From Rhopalosiphum padi (taxonomy: Eukaryota; Arthropoda; Insecta; Hemiptera; Aphididae), in assembly GCF_020882245.1 (NCBI RefSeq), contig NC_083599.1, positions 19,168,865 through 19,232,864 on the forward strand: a stretch of 64,000 bases of DNA, given 5' to 3'. The notes beneath the pieces are model-generated. The model saw only the letters and a list, made by a program, of their open reading frames with translations, did no database searches and had not been told where the DNA came from. The translations under genes were made by a program, and so were the position numbers. Below, piece by piece: positions 11,811-25,560 of this stretch. Within the stretch, counting starts at the first letter, position 1. Each line of letters begins with the position of its first letter.

Positions 11811-12564
11811 AAGTTCGCTAAGTTGTCAACGCCGCCGCTCCGTCGCGCGTTGCAGCCTATACCACTGACCAGTTACCGGTTGTTCGTTGTCGTTCCCTTC
11901 TTTTCGGAATCCTTTCCGCGCGTCCTTACTCGCCACACGGCTACACGCTGCGTGTGTGTGCCATCTTTTTACGTAACTGTTTCGAGTGCCAGTGTCGTGC
12001 CTCGACTAACGCTTTCGTTCGTTTTATCGGTTTTCGCGTCATTCGCGATGTTACGGCGTGATCGCCGTGTTAATTAGTTCGACCCCGTTCGAACGACACG
12101 TTTTGTCGCCTACGATAAGTCGTACAAACAGCGTAGTTTCGAATGTCCGCGGTCACGCGAATAATAACGATTTGCAAATTCGCGTAAACTATCGACCACG
12201 TATAATCGCGCACCCAACGTATATTGTATACATGTCGATGTAAGCCGTTTGCCGCTTTCGCCCTAGTCGCGATTATCATAAGGCGTATCGTCTCAAGTTG
12301 CTGTCGCCTTGCCAGCGTGGAAACCCCGTTCAGCATCTTTTTCACGCAACCAATCGTCATCGTGTCACATAGCAGTCTTCGTGGTCAGTGGTAACGTTGG
12401 TTTTGTCTTTTTATATCAATTGTAAGTCCCTTTTATGGACGGAGCATATTTTATGTGCTAAACTATTTATTATTATATATTTTTGAATATTTCGGGCGCC
12501 CAATATTAATTATTATTATTCATTATAATTGTGTGCCGTGTGCGCATGGCGCTGTAAATCGTTT
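11811..12564. other. Second GC-rich CG-dense block, unassigned
   Basis: From 11811 to about 12400 the DNA is CG-dense with T/C-rich tracts such as CGCTTTCGTTCGTTTTATCGG, much like 10019-11120. It may be an LTR, a 5' UTR or promoter-type DNA. The short frames at 11823-12360 on both strands contain no recognisable domains. The tail 12400-12564 becomes AT-rich. Confidence 0.3.
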
Positions 12565-13575
12565 ATATATATATATATATACTAGCTGACCGGCAAACGT
12601 TGTTTTGTCTTATAAATTATTTCTATAGGGAATTTATAGTGTAGAAAAAAAATAACTAACTTATATTGTAAGTGTGTAAGGATGTGGTAAATGAGTGAAA
12701 GAGGCTCTTGTGTTTTGAATGCTTCTGGATCTACTTGTATTACGGCTCAAATTAGCCCCTTTGCGTTTTGTTGGCATTGAAATATGTGCAAAACACACAT
12801 AAATAGGACTAATTGAATTACTATAGTGATAATGTATTTAATCTTTGATTGTATACACATACATATACATATACATTTAAATATTAGACTGTTTTACGAA
12901 AGCAAACATTTTTATTTTTCTTAAAAATATTGTTAGAGATGTGAAAAAGAATCTGCGGAAGTTAGAGCTCTTAGGTGAAAACTAAAAAACATTTGTCGTA
13001 AAACGTAACTTTTAATGCCATAGACGCGCGTCTATTTCATTTAACGTCGTCAACGTGGAGACGTGAACACAAACAATAACGATTAACAATAAGTCAACCG
13101 GAGTTAAATAAAGGAAAAAACTCGTAAATGTAAAAATAAACGGGAAACACTCCTTGGTGGCGGCACTTCGTCATCACTCGTCACCGGTCGTGTGCACCAC
13201 GTCAAATACGAGTAATACGACTGTTTATGGAATTATTGTCGTGCATGCATACACGATAACAGATCTGACAATAATAACAATATTATTTAGTTTTAATGAA
13301 AGTCCATAATTCCAACAAAAATAAATAAATATCATGAACCCGTACCGCGCCTGTTGAGTATACCGCTGCCGCGTACCTCAACTGATAGCACTTAAGAGGC
13401 CATAACTCCGGAACCACTTATCGCACAGCATACAAACTTAAAAAGTAGCCGAGTCTCAGACCTACTGAATATGCATATAAAATGTCATAAAAATCGGTCA
13501 TACCGTTTCGGAGGAGTATGGTAACTAACATTGTGATACGAGAATTGTATATAGAAGATATATATATATTATTGT
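12565..13575 (+). mobile_element. Widespread arthropod interspersed repeat (CTAGCTGACCGGCAAACG type)
   Basis: The left end reads ACTAGCTGACCGGCAAACGT directly after a TA microsatellite. The right end reads CCGTTTCGGAGGAGTATGG, then TAACTAACATTGTGA, and then another TA-rich tract. I recognise this pair of end sequences from repeats found in many arthropods, but I am not sure of the superfamily; a non-LTR (RTE-like) or SINE-like origin is one possibility. The interior about 12900-13330 is not recognisable and may be divergent or contain an insertion. No long ORF is present. Confidence 0.5.
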
Positions 13576-16500
13576 GACACCAACCGGTGGGTAAGCCTAA
13601 ATGAAATTGGAAATAATAAATCAATCATGGGAGTACAAAACTTGGAAAAAGAATTGGATAATTTTAAAGTATCGTCACAAAATTGGAACATAAAGGCTTG
13701 TTCTTTTATATAATAAAAAGAATTGTGTTATACTCGTAATTCCATAACCTAAGCTCTTCACTCTTGTGAATGGTACAAATTTGTCCTGTTTTGTTACCCT
13801 CCATCTGAGTTCAGTGTCTGTTCATGGTTAAAACTATCTATGTAATATTGTAACATATAATATTAATACAAATAAAAATAAATAAATGTTATGTATGTAC
13901 ATAACATAAATTCTCTTATAAAGATTAAAATAATATATTATTATAATATGTTGATTTTTTTTTTATTTTATATAATAATAAATTAATAAATATTAACTTT
14001 AAAAATTATTTTAATTTCTATACTAAGTTAATTTATAGAATAAATAATCCGAAATTGCATAATAAAGAAATTAATTTTTTAAGTATTTAACATTTTTTTA
14101 ACCAATTTTATTATAGTTTAATTAGTTTATTGTTTGATAGCAAAATTTAAATTTTCACAAATGATCTCTAAGAAAAAACTTTTCTGGATTTGTATATGCA
14201 TTTTTAATGCTTTCCAAGCAGTTTAAGCTAATTAATCTTTATAAGGATTTATTTTGAAAACACAATTTTCAATATTTGACTGTTTTAATATACCATAAGC
14301 TGTTCCAAAGCAAAAGCATCTTTGCAAACATGAAATATAATAGGTAATTAAATATTTTTTAAGTATTAAACAGATAAGTATTTTATTACTTCTAATAAAT
14401 TTTGATTTATTTTTATAGTGAGAACATGTGCATATCAGATTTCTTCTTCAAATAATTATAGCAACTGATCGTTCTTCTTGAGTATTTTAATAACTTGTTT
14501 TTCTCAGTCATCGATTCACTTTAATTAATTTTGTTATATCTTAAACAAAAATAAGGTTAAGCTTATTAAGAATGCTGATATATAACATGTTTTAAGGATT
14601 AATACTTAAACAATTCATATGATATCTACATTTGAGTTGTGTAATGTGTAAATAAACATTAATATGTTTAATCCGTTACCTCTTTTGGTAAGATGTAACT
14701 TTAGCTTATGGCAATACGCCGCGGAAAATGAAATGTATTTTTGTTGACATAATTACTAAAAGTAAATTAAATATACTTCCTGAGGTTTGATTGTAATTTT
14801 GAAAAAATGTTTAAATTCATAAATTTATAGACTAAGTTATTTAGGAATCACTTTTCCTGTTTAAAATCTGATGTGCCTAAAATAAATATAAATTAAATGC
14901 AATTAATTTATGGATTTTTTTAAAAAAAAAGTAGCTTAATTTTAAGGTTATTTAAAATTGAGAATTTAAAATACTCCCTAAAAATTAATTAGATATTAAG
15001 TTAAAATGAACATACAAGTACTTTGTTTAAAATGATTGCCCATATAAGCTATACATGGCTAATGCCAACAAAAATTAAACTATAATTCGGCTACTGAAAG
15101 AAGTAAGTCGTTTCTCGAATGTAGACAGACGGTAGCTATCAATGTTGGCCAATTTTGTTGATTTGTCAAATGGATGGAAGATGTATCTATTTCGACTTAT
15201 TTTGATTGAAACACAGTTAATTTCTCTCATGGGCTGAAGCATAGCAACAAGTACAATAAAGGTATATAAAAAATAAACATACATAATTCAAAATAATTGG
15301 CTAGATACAAAAATAAAATATATATAAGCTGAATCTAATCATGTAAGATATACAAGTTAATATTATGAAATAATTTTACATTCGTACATTTATCTTTAAG
15401 TAAGAACATGACAGCCCACTGTTTGTTTTCTCTGAATGGCCACTTATATCTTTTTAAATTTACAAAAACAATTATAATATAAAAAAAAAAGTTTAATATA
15501 ATAAAACATAAAACCAATAGATTATACTTCCAAAATTATTAATCTCTATAATTTTTGTAATAGGTATTTTTAGTATAATAAGATAAGAAGAAAATTATAA
15601 TCACAAATGATTTCATATAAATGTTTTGTTTATGTTGTGTGTGCATTTGAGAGAGAAAATAAATATCACGTTAACATAATTTTAAGGCTATTCACTTATG
15701 AACACGTAACAATTGGAAAATAGGTATTTCTATTAAATAGTAAAAGTAGTAGTTGGATTTAATGCAGGTTTAAAACTTTAGTACTTATCAAATTGTCAAT
15801 AAAATTGACTTCAAAAATTTTAAGTAAAACAAAAACTTACTAGAATTTTTAAAAAAGAACCCCTGTCATTCACCAACTAGCCATCTAGTTCATTAAGTTT
15901 TGTAATATTTTTTAAATATAGGTAACTCGCTTGTGGCAGAAGAATTTTTATATTAAGAATAAGAAGAAAAATAGAACTAGACCTTTTGTGTTTTCTGTTG
16001 AATTATTTAGTACCTATATCATTTAAACAATGATTAACATAAGTATGTAACATAAATATATACAACAATAAGGATACCTTCCTTTATAGCCAATAAAGTC
16101 TTATTTTAGCTGAATTATTCAGTTTTAAATAGTAAATTGAATACTTGTTTCATCTCTTGATTCTATATTATAAGATATTATGTATTATTTTAATATTATA
16201 TCATTAGTTTGTCTTGATAGTTGATTATTAACAATTTAAAAATCATTTCATTTAATAAATGATTCAATTTGGTTAATCTAAAAATATAATATAAATTATT
16301 ATTACAACAATTATAAATATTTTACAATATCATTAAAGTATTTCACAAACTTCAAATTCTTTTTTTTTATTATAAAGCCTATTCTGAATAGACATTTCAT
16401 AAAAATTAATAGATAAGAAATTTTATAAATTTAATAAAAATAAATCATTTAATTTATTATCATCTTATATTGATCTTACAAAACAAGTGGTATAATGTTG

Positions 16501-17926
16501 TTTTTCAATAAAATAATTGTATCCACAAAGAATGTATGTAGAACAACATGCATAATAAACAAGTTTTAGAATATTTTATTACTTTTGTTGTTTTTTTACA
16601 TAGGAAGCCAAAAAAAAAATTCATTTAGTGCAATAAGTGGATTATAACAGGGTAGAACATTTTAGACCAGTTTACCTTCAAGAGTTAATGAGGAGAATGC
16701 TTACATGTTGTAATTTGAATATTGTATATGTTTCTTATCGTAATTATACAAAACTAAATTAAATTACTTAATTCTAATTTATATATTAAAAAATATAAGT
16801 TGTAAATTTGTAAAGTTTGTAAAGTTTGTAAGATTTGAGTACAAAATAGTTAATTATAGAAATGTAAATATCCATTATACAAGAAGTCACTATTTCCATT
16901 TTTTTGTTTTTATAGATGAAATTTGAATTTAAATAGTGTAAAATTAATTAGTTTAACACATTATAGCATATAAGGAGTTAAGTAAAAAGAAATAATATTA
17001 GTCACAATAATCTTCATATAAAGTAATTATTTTATTTTATTTTTTATTTATTTTAAGCTGACAAACTATGTTTGGTAATTAAAAATCAGATATTTATCAA
17101 TAGAGTAATATGAATAACTGGCTGTATAGTGATATACTGATATGATATATTTTAATCTTGTAAACATTCAAACATTAATTCAAACAGCCAAGGATATTGT
17201 ATTTATTTTTTTTTAATATTAAAGTATATTGAAAATGTTTTTTATGCTTTTTGAAAGTTATGTAATTTAACTACTAGAAAATTCATTACACTGACCATTT
17301 AAATGGAATCTACATAAAATTATCTATCAATAAACTTTAAATTTCACCGTTTCTCGTTCTTCTATGTGGGATTAATCTCATCCACAAACGGATAAGGACA
17401 AAAGTTTTGAATACCTAGAAAACATAATATTACATTTGTCATTTTGTAATTTACAAATAAGTCTATTACATATTGTTAGATTTTGAGAATATAGTCGATA
17501 AAGATTTACTTAACGAAGAATTATAATTTATAAAATGCACGGCTAGAGTAAAACAGTTTATTAATTGTATGGCTTACGATCGAGTGATCGACTGACTACA
17601 TCGTACCTACAAACTACATTGCAAAAATGATGGCGACGAATTTCGCATATTATACAATGAAATTGCTTACATACAATTTACTAAATTCTTAATACTAAAC
17701 TAGGGGTTCTTAACAACACTAAATAGATTTAATCTTGATATGATTATGTGAAAAACTTCTTCTAAATAAATTAATTTCTATGCTGATGGCGTAATTGTCA
17801 AACATTGAAACATAAACAATCTTATGCAAATATTATGTAATACCTACAATTTAAATAAATCATTTATAATTTGTATACTTATGAATTTATGATGTTCATA
17901 TAAGATAATATTATACTTACTGTTAT
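13576..17926. other. AT-rich DNA without recognised features
   Basis: I read this stretch on both strands. The only open frames (13418-13624, 15075-15284 and 15335-15517, all minus) are short, rich in codons expected from AT-rich noncoding DNA, and lack domains, signal peptides or splice partners. No repeat with defined ends was found. Confidence 0.5.
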
Positions 17927-17934
17927 AAACTACT

Positions 17935-18567
17935 CAGTGGCGTAGCGTGTGCGTATGCTGTGTACAGCATACACTTCACAAATTGAAAAAATAATTTTTT
18001 TTGTATTAATAATGTAATATTTTTATAAAAAAATGTTTGATTGTATTAATTTAGTATTTCATAATATATTATTTTGTGAATTTTCTTCTAAGTTCATTAA
18101 GATTAATTAATCCGTAACACTACGGTCGCGCCGCGCTATAGACCGCTATATCTAATGGCTAGTACCTATCATGTTCATTAATCATTATTCATTATGTACG
18201 CAGTATGCACGTTGGCGATTGCATACAGGTACCAGACATTCAGCGACAGCTATTTATATTTCTTATCGATAATATTAATAACAAAACGTAGAATGCTCGC
18301 GGTCGTGTTTTTGTCATTCGTGTATGCAAGATCAGTTTATCGACAGCCGTCGTCTATCGAATTATTCTTATTTGTTTATTAAATATAATATTGTGTTATG
18401 TATTTACGTAATATATATTAACAAACACGTAAAACATTGTGTCATTGTATGTTTCAAGTTAAATTTTAAGAAGAGTATAGGGGGGTGTGGGGGGCATAGC
18501 CCCCCACATTTTTATTAACCTACTATTTTAATGCATACACTAAGCTGAAACCCACGCTACGCCACTG
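17935..18567. mobile_element. Non-autonomous hAT element (633 bp) with perfect 8-bp target duplication
   Basis: The termini are exact inverted repeats, CAGTGGCGTAGCGTG and CACGCTACGCCACTG. The flanking octamers AAACTACT at 17927-17934 and 18568-18575 are identical, the hAT hallmark. Just inside the left end is a hairpin (GTGTGCGTATGCTG facing CAGCATACAC). Near the right end is a G run facing CCCCCC (about 18480-18510). The two short open frames inside (18194-18518) do not resemble a transposase. Confidence 0.85.
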
Positions 18568-18575
18568 AAACTACT

Positions 18576-19480
18576 GTTATTAATTAAAATGTTTTCCTAA
18601 CATTTAACCATTTGAATATTTGATGCAAATATACAGTACTAATAAGTGCTCATAGATTATAACATTTATAACGATGAAACACACTACGGAATCAAGAATA
18701 TTTACGCTTTTGAAAAGGTATTCAAGGTGTATTGTAATTTGAACGTATAATAAGTAATTGTATTTGTTTTCTTTAAATCGAGTATTGTACTCGTATGATA
18801 TACATATTTTATCGTTTGTGAATATATTTCTTAAACTTTTTTTTTAATTTACAAATTTTACTTAGTCGTAATTTTTACAATCTAAAAGTTCTTTGATTCT
18901 AGTTAATAGGACTTGTATTTCCAGTTACAGTTTTGAAAAGTTGAAATTATAATAAAATACTGTATAATATTTTACGATATATGCCATAATTTTAATTAAT
19001 CATAAATTACGTTTTTTTAACGGTAGTGCTATTCATTTTACTTTGACACCCACCTAGTGGTTTATATTTCTGGGGTTACCCGGATGAAATACGTTTGGGC
19101 GCATATATTAGTATATTATACTAAATCAGAGCCTATTAGCTTTATATCCAGAATCCAGATGACACCGCGAGGAGGCGGACTCAATAGTCCAAAAATATTT
19201 AAAGATTATTTTTTTTAAATCTCCTTATTTAATTTTGTATATTACTAGTTTATTATTTATTATTAATATTATATTGTATATTATTATGATCTTAGTATTT
19301 TCCAGTAATTAAGACATGGACTATAAATCAAACATGAAACGATTGAGTACTTAATATTAAAATATAAGATTATAAGATTACACAAAACTTTCGATTGCTA
19401 GGTGTTAATAATTTTCAGGTAATTTTTTTAAACTGCCTAAACGGGTTATGCCCGGTCACCTTTGCACTTGTATCATTCGA
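18576..19480. other. AT-rich intergenic DNA
   Basis: No gene or repeat with clear ends was found. Confidence 0.4.
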
Positions 19481-19483
19481 TCG

Positions 19484-20065
19484 GCGCATCCAAAGCGGCT
19501 CCCGTCGAAAAAGGTTTTACGAACAGGTAAATTCCCAAACTGCTAACAATAATACCGGTATACCTATTTGAACTAGTATAAGTGATATAAGTAAACGAAT
19601 TTTACGATTTTTTTATTTAAAAAAACAATTATTAATTTTGTTATCTATTTAGTAGGTATATTGAATTATTGAATAAATTATGCATGTTGATTGTTATAAT
19701 TTTTTTTATTTTTAACATGTAGGTCGTATTACTATCGAACACTGTGCCATACTGTATACCGGTATATCGTATTTTTAAATTGAAAATGTATAAAACTGAA
19801 TACCGAAAATATAATGTATATTGATAATATCGAAAATACTGAAACATCGAACATAATTTCTATACCGAAATTAATATAAATATTAAATATTTGAAATATT
19901 TATTATACGTACTCATGTATTCACAATGTAGTACATAAAAAAATTGTGCCAAAAAAATTTACCTATAAATTTTTAATTTTTATTTTGTTTAATATTTTTA
20001 TATACACATACATGCTTTACATTTTTTTAACTTTTACATTTAATTCACAATAATACTATAATATA
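19484..20065 (+). repeat. Dispersed repeat family B, copy 1
   Basis: This segment aligns by eye with 60240-60870 in the opposite orientation. Shared landmarks include GTCGAAAAAGGTTTTAC, an AATACCGGTATACC site, TAACATGTAGG then CGTATTACTATCGA, TCGATAATATCGAAAATA-like runs and AATTCACAATAATAC at the far end. It has no open frame of interest. The repeat class is unknown. Confidence 0.6.
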
Positions 20066-20099
20066 TGCTTTTTAAATTATTTTATACATATTTTTTTTA

Positions 20100-21035
20100 T
20101 ATTTTTTTAACTTAAATTTTTTACTTTAGCCCCTTTTAGAAAAAGAAAATGCATGCAGTTAGTACTTTGGGGGGTCAAAGTAAAAAATTTCTTGTAGTTT
20201 TCAAAAGCGTCAGGAAAAACCTTAAAAAAATAACGATAAACGGGAATTATTACGCATAGGTAATTAGTTTTTGACAAGACCGATTTTTTTATTTTGCTGT
20301 AACTCAAAAATGAAGCATTGTAAATACTTGAAATTTTCACCAAATGTTTTTATTAGTATTATCTATTTACGATTAAATTTTCAAAATATGTTGAGCGTTT
20401 TATAAGCTATTTATACTTTATAGACAATTGAAATTTTTGTTTTTCTGTTTTTTTTTGAAATGCCGTTAAAAAAATTTGGCATTTCAAAAAATCTTTAAAA
20501 TTTAATAGAAGGTTTATTATAAGTAATACTTATTGTAGAAAAAAAAAAAAATCAAAAATCGTTAGTCACAATTTTTGTTTATAAGCATTTAAAGATCAAA
20601 TGTTTACGAAATAATATGTCTATCGCGAAAATTTGCAAGCAATTTAAAGTTGAAAATTCATAACACTTTTGGGATTTATATCTAAGGTCAAAGAACTCAA
20701 CACAAGTGTTCCATAACATTTTCTTCAAATATAACTGTAAAAAAAATTTCTAACGTCCATATAGAAACAATTTTATGAGCGTATGAAATTTATTTTTTTA
20801 TGAAATTGCATAAAATAACGATATATTACAATTTAAATATAGCTATAATAATATAATATATCATACTAATTATCCTCGACTGACGAATCATTTCCGTTCA
20901 GAATCGTTTTTCGTATACAATGATACCTGTCATTGTATTCAAATACACTTTACACTCATGCATTATAGTGACCTACTCTTCACCTCTACTATACAGCAGA
21001 GCAATACCCACCTACCCACAATTTTTTTTTATTTT
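20100..21035 (+). repeat. Dispersed repeat family A, copy 2
   Basis: This is co-linear with 7131-8035 from the GTACTTTGGGG landmark through CTACTATACAGCAGAGC, with many small substitutions and indels, so both copies are old. It lies directly beside family B copy 1. Confidence 0.65.
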
Positions 21036-24000
21036 GGAATACATTTTAATAGTTTTTACAAACTTTACGTTACACCAACGAACTATTAACTTAATATTTT
21101 TCCAAAACGTACTATTGTCATAAAATTAAATTATCAATTATCAAATTATTGTTTTATGTATTGTTCTATAGTACACTTTTATAAAAAAATATTTTTTTGA
21201 TATTAAATATAATTTATAGGACTCATAAGTAATAAGTTCGTGTACAAAGATAACGTTTAAATAGAAGTAGGTCTAATATGCTCCTAACACTGCCCAATTA
21301 TTATCAACTAAATATATAAATATACAGTAAAAAACTTAAATTAGCGTATAATATAAAAAAAAACACTTAAATAATCATGCTAAAATATAACTACCAAATC
21401 TTAAGTTTATACTAAATAAAATATTATATCTTTCTGACTACCTTTTGAATTATATGTTACTTTATAGCAAATTTCTTCGTTACTTAGAATTTAATAAGAC
21501 TAGAAAAGATCTTATTGGTTATAATTTTAAAAACTATATAAAATAATCATTTATATCATGTCAAACTATTGTACTATTGTACTATTGTCTATTGAGCGAT
21601 TATAAAAATATAAATAGCCGCAGTGGTGTAGGTAATAGGTATTGGTAAATATATATTTTATGGGTAAATACGCACTAATAATAAAATTAAAAAAAATCTT
21701 CAACAAATAATTTGTTAAAACCTTAAAACATCATAACAATATTTTCTTATGGACTACTCAATAAGTTTTATTTGGTTTTTGAGTTATTTAAGAGGTTTTA
21801 TCTACCCGTAAAATTATATTTTACATTAGGTTAAAACCGAAAATCGAAAATCTATTGACGGGTATATAGCGTATACGTAATAGTTAAATTTAGATTGAAA
21901 ATTAAATAGGACATAATAACATTTAAAAAAATCTAATCAAATATCAATACTCAAACTAAATATATGTCACCTTATATAAATTATACGTAATCATATTATA
22001 ACGTCAAAGAATTGTATCAAACCGTGCTTAATTTGAAATAATAATGAAAAAATGTAAACAATTGAGTAGGTACCGCTTTGCTGTATATTAGCTGTCAAGT
22101 GAATCACTATTTTGGCCTATTGGTATATTAAATTTGAATTGGATTGTGCATCATTGTGTACAGAAAACGATTCTGAGCGGAGACGGTCAGTCATTCTATA
22201 GAACTAAGAAATGAAATTTATTTTTGTAATATTTCAAACCTTTTTGTTACTTAAGTTTACTATTATGGCTGGTACTCTTAAGTGCTCTCTTATTTTTTTT
22301 CTACTAATTATGCACTACTTATGTACTTGATTTATGCGTGACAAATATTTTCATTAATTTCATGTTTCTTTTTAATCATTATTGTCACTTTTACTATATA
22401 ATATATGTATAGTTGTACATTTTCGTTTACTGTAAAAAAAAAATTATTATTTAATAAATTAAAGGTAATTAGGTAAATTTAATCTTGTAATTTATAATTA
22501 GAGTTATGTTTCCATTAAAATTTAATTTATGACTTGTTTAAGTTAAAATTGTTCAAATTTCGTGATTTTATTTTTAAACTGAAATAATGACGATATTTTA
22601 CAAATGTTTATAGTTGAAGAAAAAAATTATTTAAAAAACGGAACATTTTTCGTGATCAATTTTTTTCACCGTCTGGTGTATTTGACAAGTGGAGCCTATG
22701 ATTATTTAGATAATTTTATAAATAATTAGATGCTCCTTTATATTTAAGTTATGTGTGCTGCCGTTATATTGTGACGAGCCAGTATTTATTACCATATTTC
22801 ATATTATTTCTTACTACATTTTTAGACTTAGGGTTTCATCATATTGTTTTTTTTTTTTTTTAACAGGAAAACAAATAACTTATTGTGGTTAAGGACCAAT
22901 GGCAAATGTTTATTTAATGATGAAGAATCAAATCCTTTAGTTGGCACTGCAATCAATGCTAATTCATAAGCAGGTAAACAATTAAGAATTATAGACATTT
23001 CATTTAAATAAATATATAATAAATACCTACTTCCTACATATATCTATATTTTTGAAACATATTCGTCTAGTCCAACTCTGAATTTGTAGATGTAGCTAAT
23101 TATAATACTTGGGTACAATAAAACTTTTGTTAACAGTTACTTTATTTTTTTGTCTCTTTGGGTGTAATGGAAAAAATATATAATACATATAATATATTTA
23201 GCAATGAATTTAAAATTTTTTTTAATATATCTATTAATATTAATTGTTTGGAGTCTTAATATGCAATAACACTTTTTTAGTATTAAACATTTATCTCTAT
23301 TAATAAAAACATATGCAAACATCTAAAAAACTATTTTTGTTTTAAACTTAAACAATCTAATACAAAATATTACATGATTCTTAAATTGGACATGCACTTT
23401 AGATAGCAATTAATTGGAAATAATTACCAATTAACAGTCACCTCTATAGGACACTGAATGTTTTTAAATATTAGTTACATCTAGTCTCTCAATGACTGTT
23501 ATTTTCTGTGTGTAATTTTTATAGTTTATGTTGCTAATTGTATGATTGTGTTGGTTACATATGAGCTCAATGTTTTTAATACATGTTGAATGAGTTTTAA
23601 ATTTTAGTTGGTAGGATATGTCTGCCAACTGTACACAATAATGCTTATATTGTAACAATTACAACTTAGTATGTTCTAAGTTAAAGACTAAATAGTGTAT
23701 TTTCTTAGGTAACATTAAATATGTCAGTTAGGTGACCTCAAATGAATATCAGGTTTTCTGTAGGAGATAGGGAATAAAAAAATACATTTTTAAATTTATA
23801 TTTCTTGTAGTACAATACAACTTGATTTTTTTTAAATAGCAACAGGTGCTTTTAATACCAAATAAATTAATTTGGATAAATTAAATTTTTAAGTTATTTT
23901 TATCTCAACCAAGGCTCTAAAACTAAAATTGACTGAATGATAACTAGCTAATGTTTAAATTTCAATAATTAAATTGTTCAACAATTACTTAATGATTTTA

Positions 24001-25039
24001 CAAATTTACGTGTATTTTTTTTCACTCAATGATCAAAAATTAATTATTTTTCATTAAAATTTAAAATCAATTAAAATACACACACATAACATGGTTATAA
24101 ACTTATAAATATTATTTAATACCTATATAATTATTTTAAATTATGGTCAAAAAAGTAGTAGTAACAGTAATTGTGTATGCATCAGAAACATACAAGCAAC
24201 ATAATATAGGTGATCGGTTAAGAAAACAAACATTAATTTTATAGTTTTATATATACTCTACAGAAATCTGTAAATCTATACTTTAAGTTCTTTGTTATTT
24301 AAAGCTATGGAGTCTCGTATTTCTTTTCAGTTAAGACATGTTTGTATGACTAGATTCTTTGTGAACTTGCAGTTTATCTGCAGCCTGTACATTCACATAT
24401 ACCCAAAATATTAACAATATTTAAAACAACCATTTTATTTTGATTAATAATTCTCTTTTTGTTTTTTCTCAATTATTAAGAAAAGTACTGGCAATATTTT
24501 ACTCTGAATAATCCTCCCTCCCCTCTAAAATATTGACTAGAACCAATTTTCTACCAAAAACCAATCCATAATTTAAAAAACATTTTTACTGCCCCAACAA
24601 ATGATGACACACACACACACACATAGTCATTATTTTGTAATAGTATAAAGTATACCATTAATATTTTTAAACAAATATAAAAATTTAATAAAATAGATTT
24701 CCTTTTAAAATATAATATTTGCTTATAAGTTATAGTAATATATTAATTATTTCGTTAACTTAATGTCACAATAATCAATATAATATAAATGGTTTTTTTC
24801 AGTTGTTGTCAGGTTGACTGAATATCATAATATTTTTATGAGCACATCGAACATTAATATTTTCTCAAATTTGAATGAAAAACAATGCATGTATGAAAAA
24901 GTGAAGATTTCTATGTGACAGTAAAAATCATCAAAGAAGAACATTTTTTTTTTCAATTTTTACTTCTAGAAGTATTTACCTGATTTTTTAATAACCAGAC
25001 ATTTATCAATTGATAATAATTTTACCCTAAAATAAATAT
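21036..25039. other. AT-rich DNA; one family A terminal fragment
   Basis: ACGATTCTGAGCGGAGACGG at about 22169-22188 is a terminal piece of family A in the forward sense, with no body attached. Otherwise I see no gene. An (AC) microsatellite lies at 24606-24623. The short frames at 20920-21123, 23137-23322 and 23464-23658 have no supporting signals. Confidence 0.45.
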
Positions 25040-25560
25040 AAATACTAATTTTATTCAACATTAAATGGATTAAAATTGTATTAAAAAAAATCAAAAAAAA
25101 TCACAAAAACTAACTAAACGCAAGAAAAAATATTGTGACATCTGTTGTAAAATCTATATATGTTATTCTTGTTTTAATGCACATATGAAAAATGTTTATG
25201 GTCAGTCAAATTTAAACAAACATGCGTCAAGTGAAAATGGATCAATTTTTCAAAACTTTTATTTCTTTCAGCTGTAGCAAACAAGAGATGGAATTGGAAA
25301 GACTGATAATCAACAATATAATATTAATGATAATCTGTGAACTTGTAGAAATCAAACAAACTTAATATCCTGTGGACCAAATTAACTCAATACAACTACT
25401 GACAATAATAGTAAAATAATATCTAAAAAAATTATAGGTATAATTGACGAAAATGATATAAAAGCATTACATGAAATGTGTGTAGTCAAACAGCCAATTT
25501 TTTATTGAATTTTATAATGCAACTTGTGATCAATTTGATCATTACCAATTTACAGTGGTG
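25040..25560 (+). pseudogene. Possible zinc-finger or transposase remnant
   Basis: An open reading of about 75 codons without a usable start runs to a TAG near 25275. It is lysine-rich, then reads KYCDICCKIYICYSCF, then SNLNKHASSENGS. The cysteine pairs followed by a NLNKH segment resemble the zinc-finger ends of transposon or host zinc-finger proteins. After the stop, further coding-like pieces follow in broken frames (IIDENDIKALHEMCVVKQPI near 25440-25497). This is best read as a decayed gene or transposon. The family is not identified. Confidence 0.25.
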
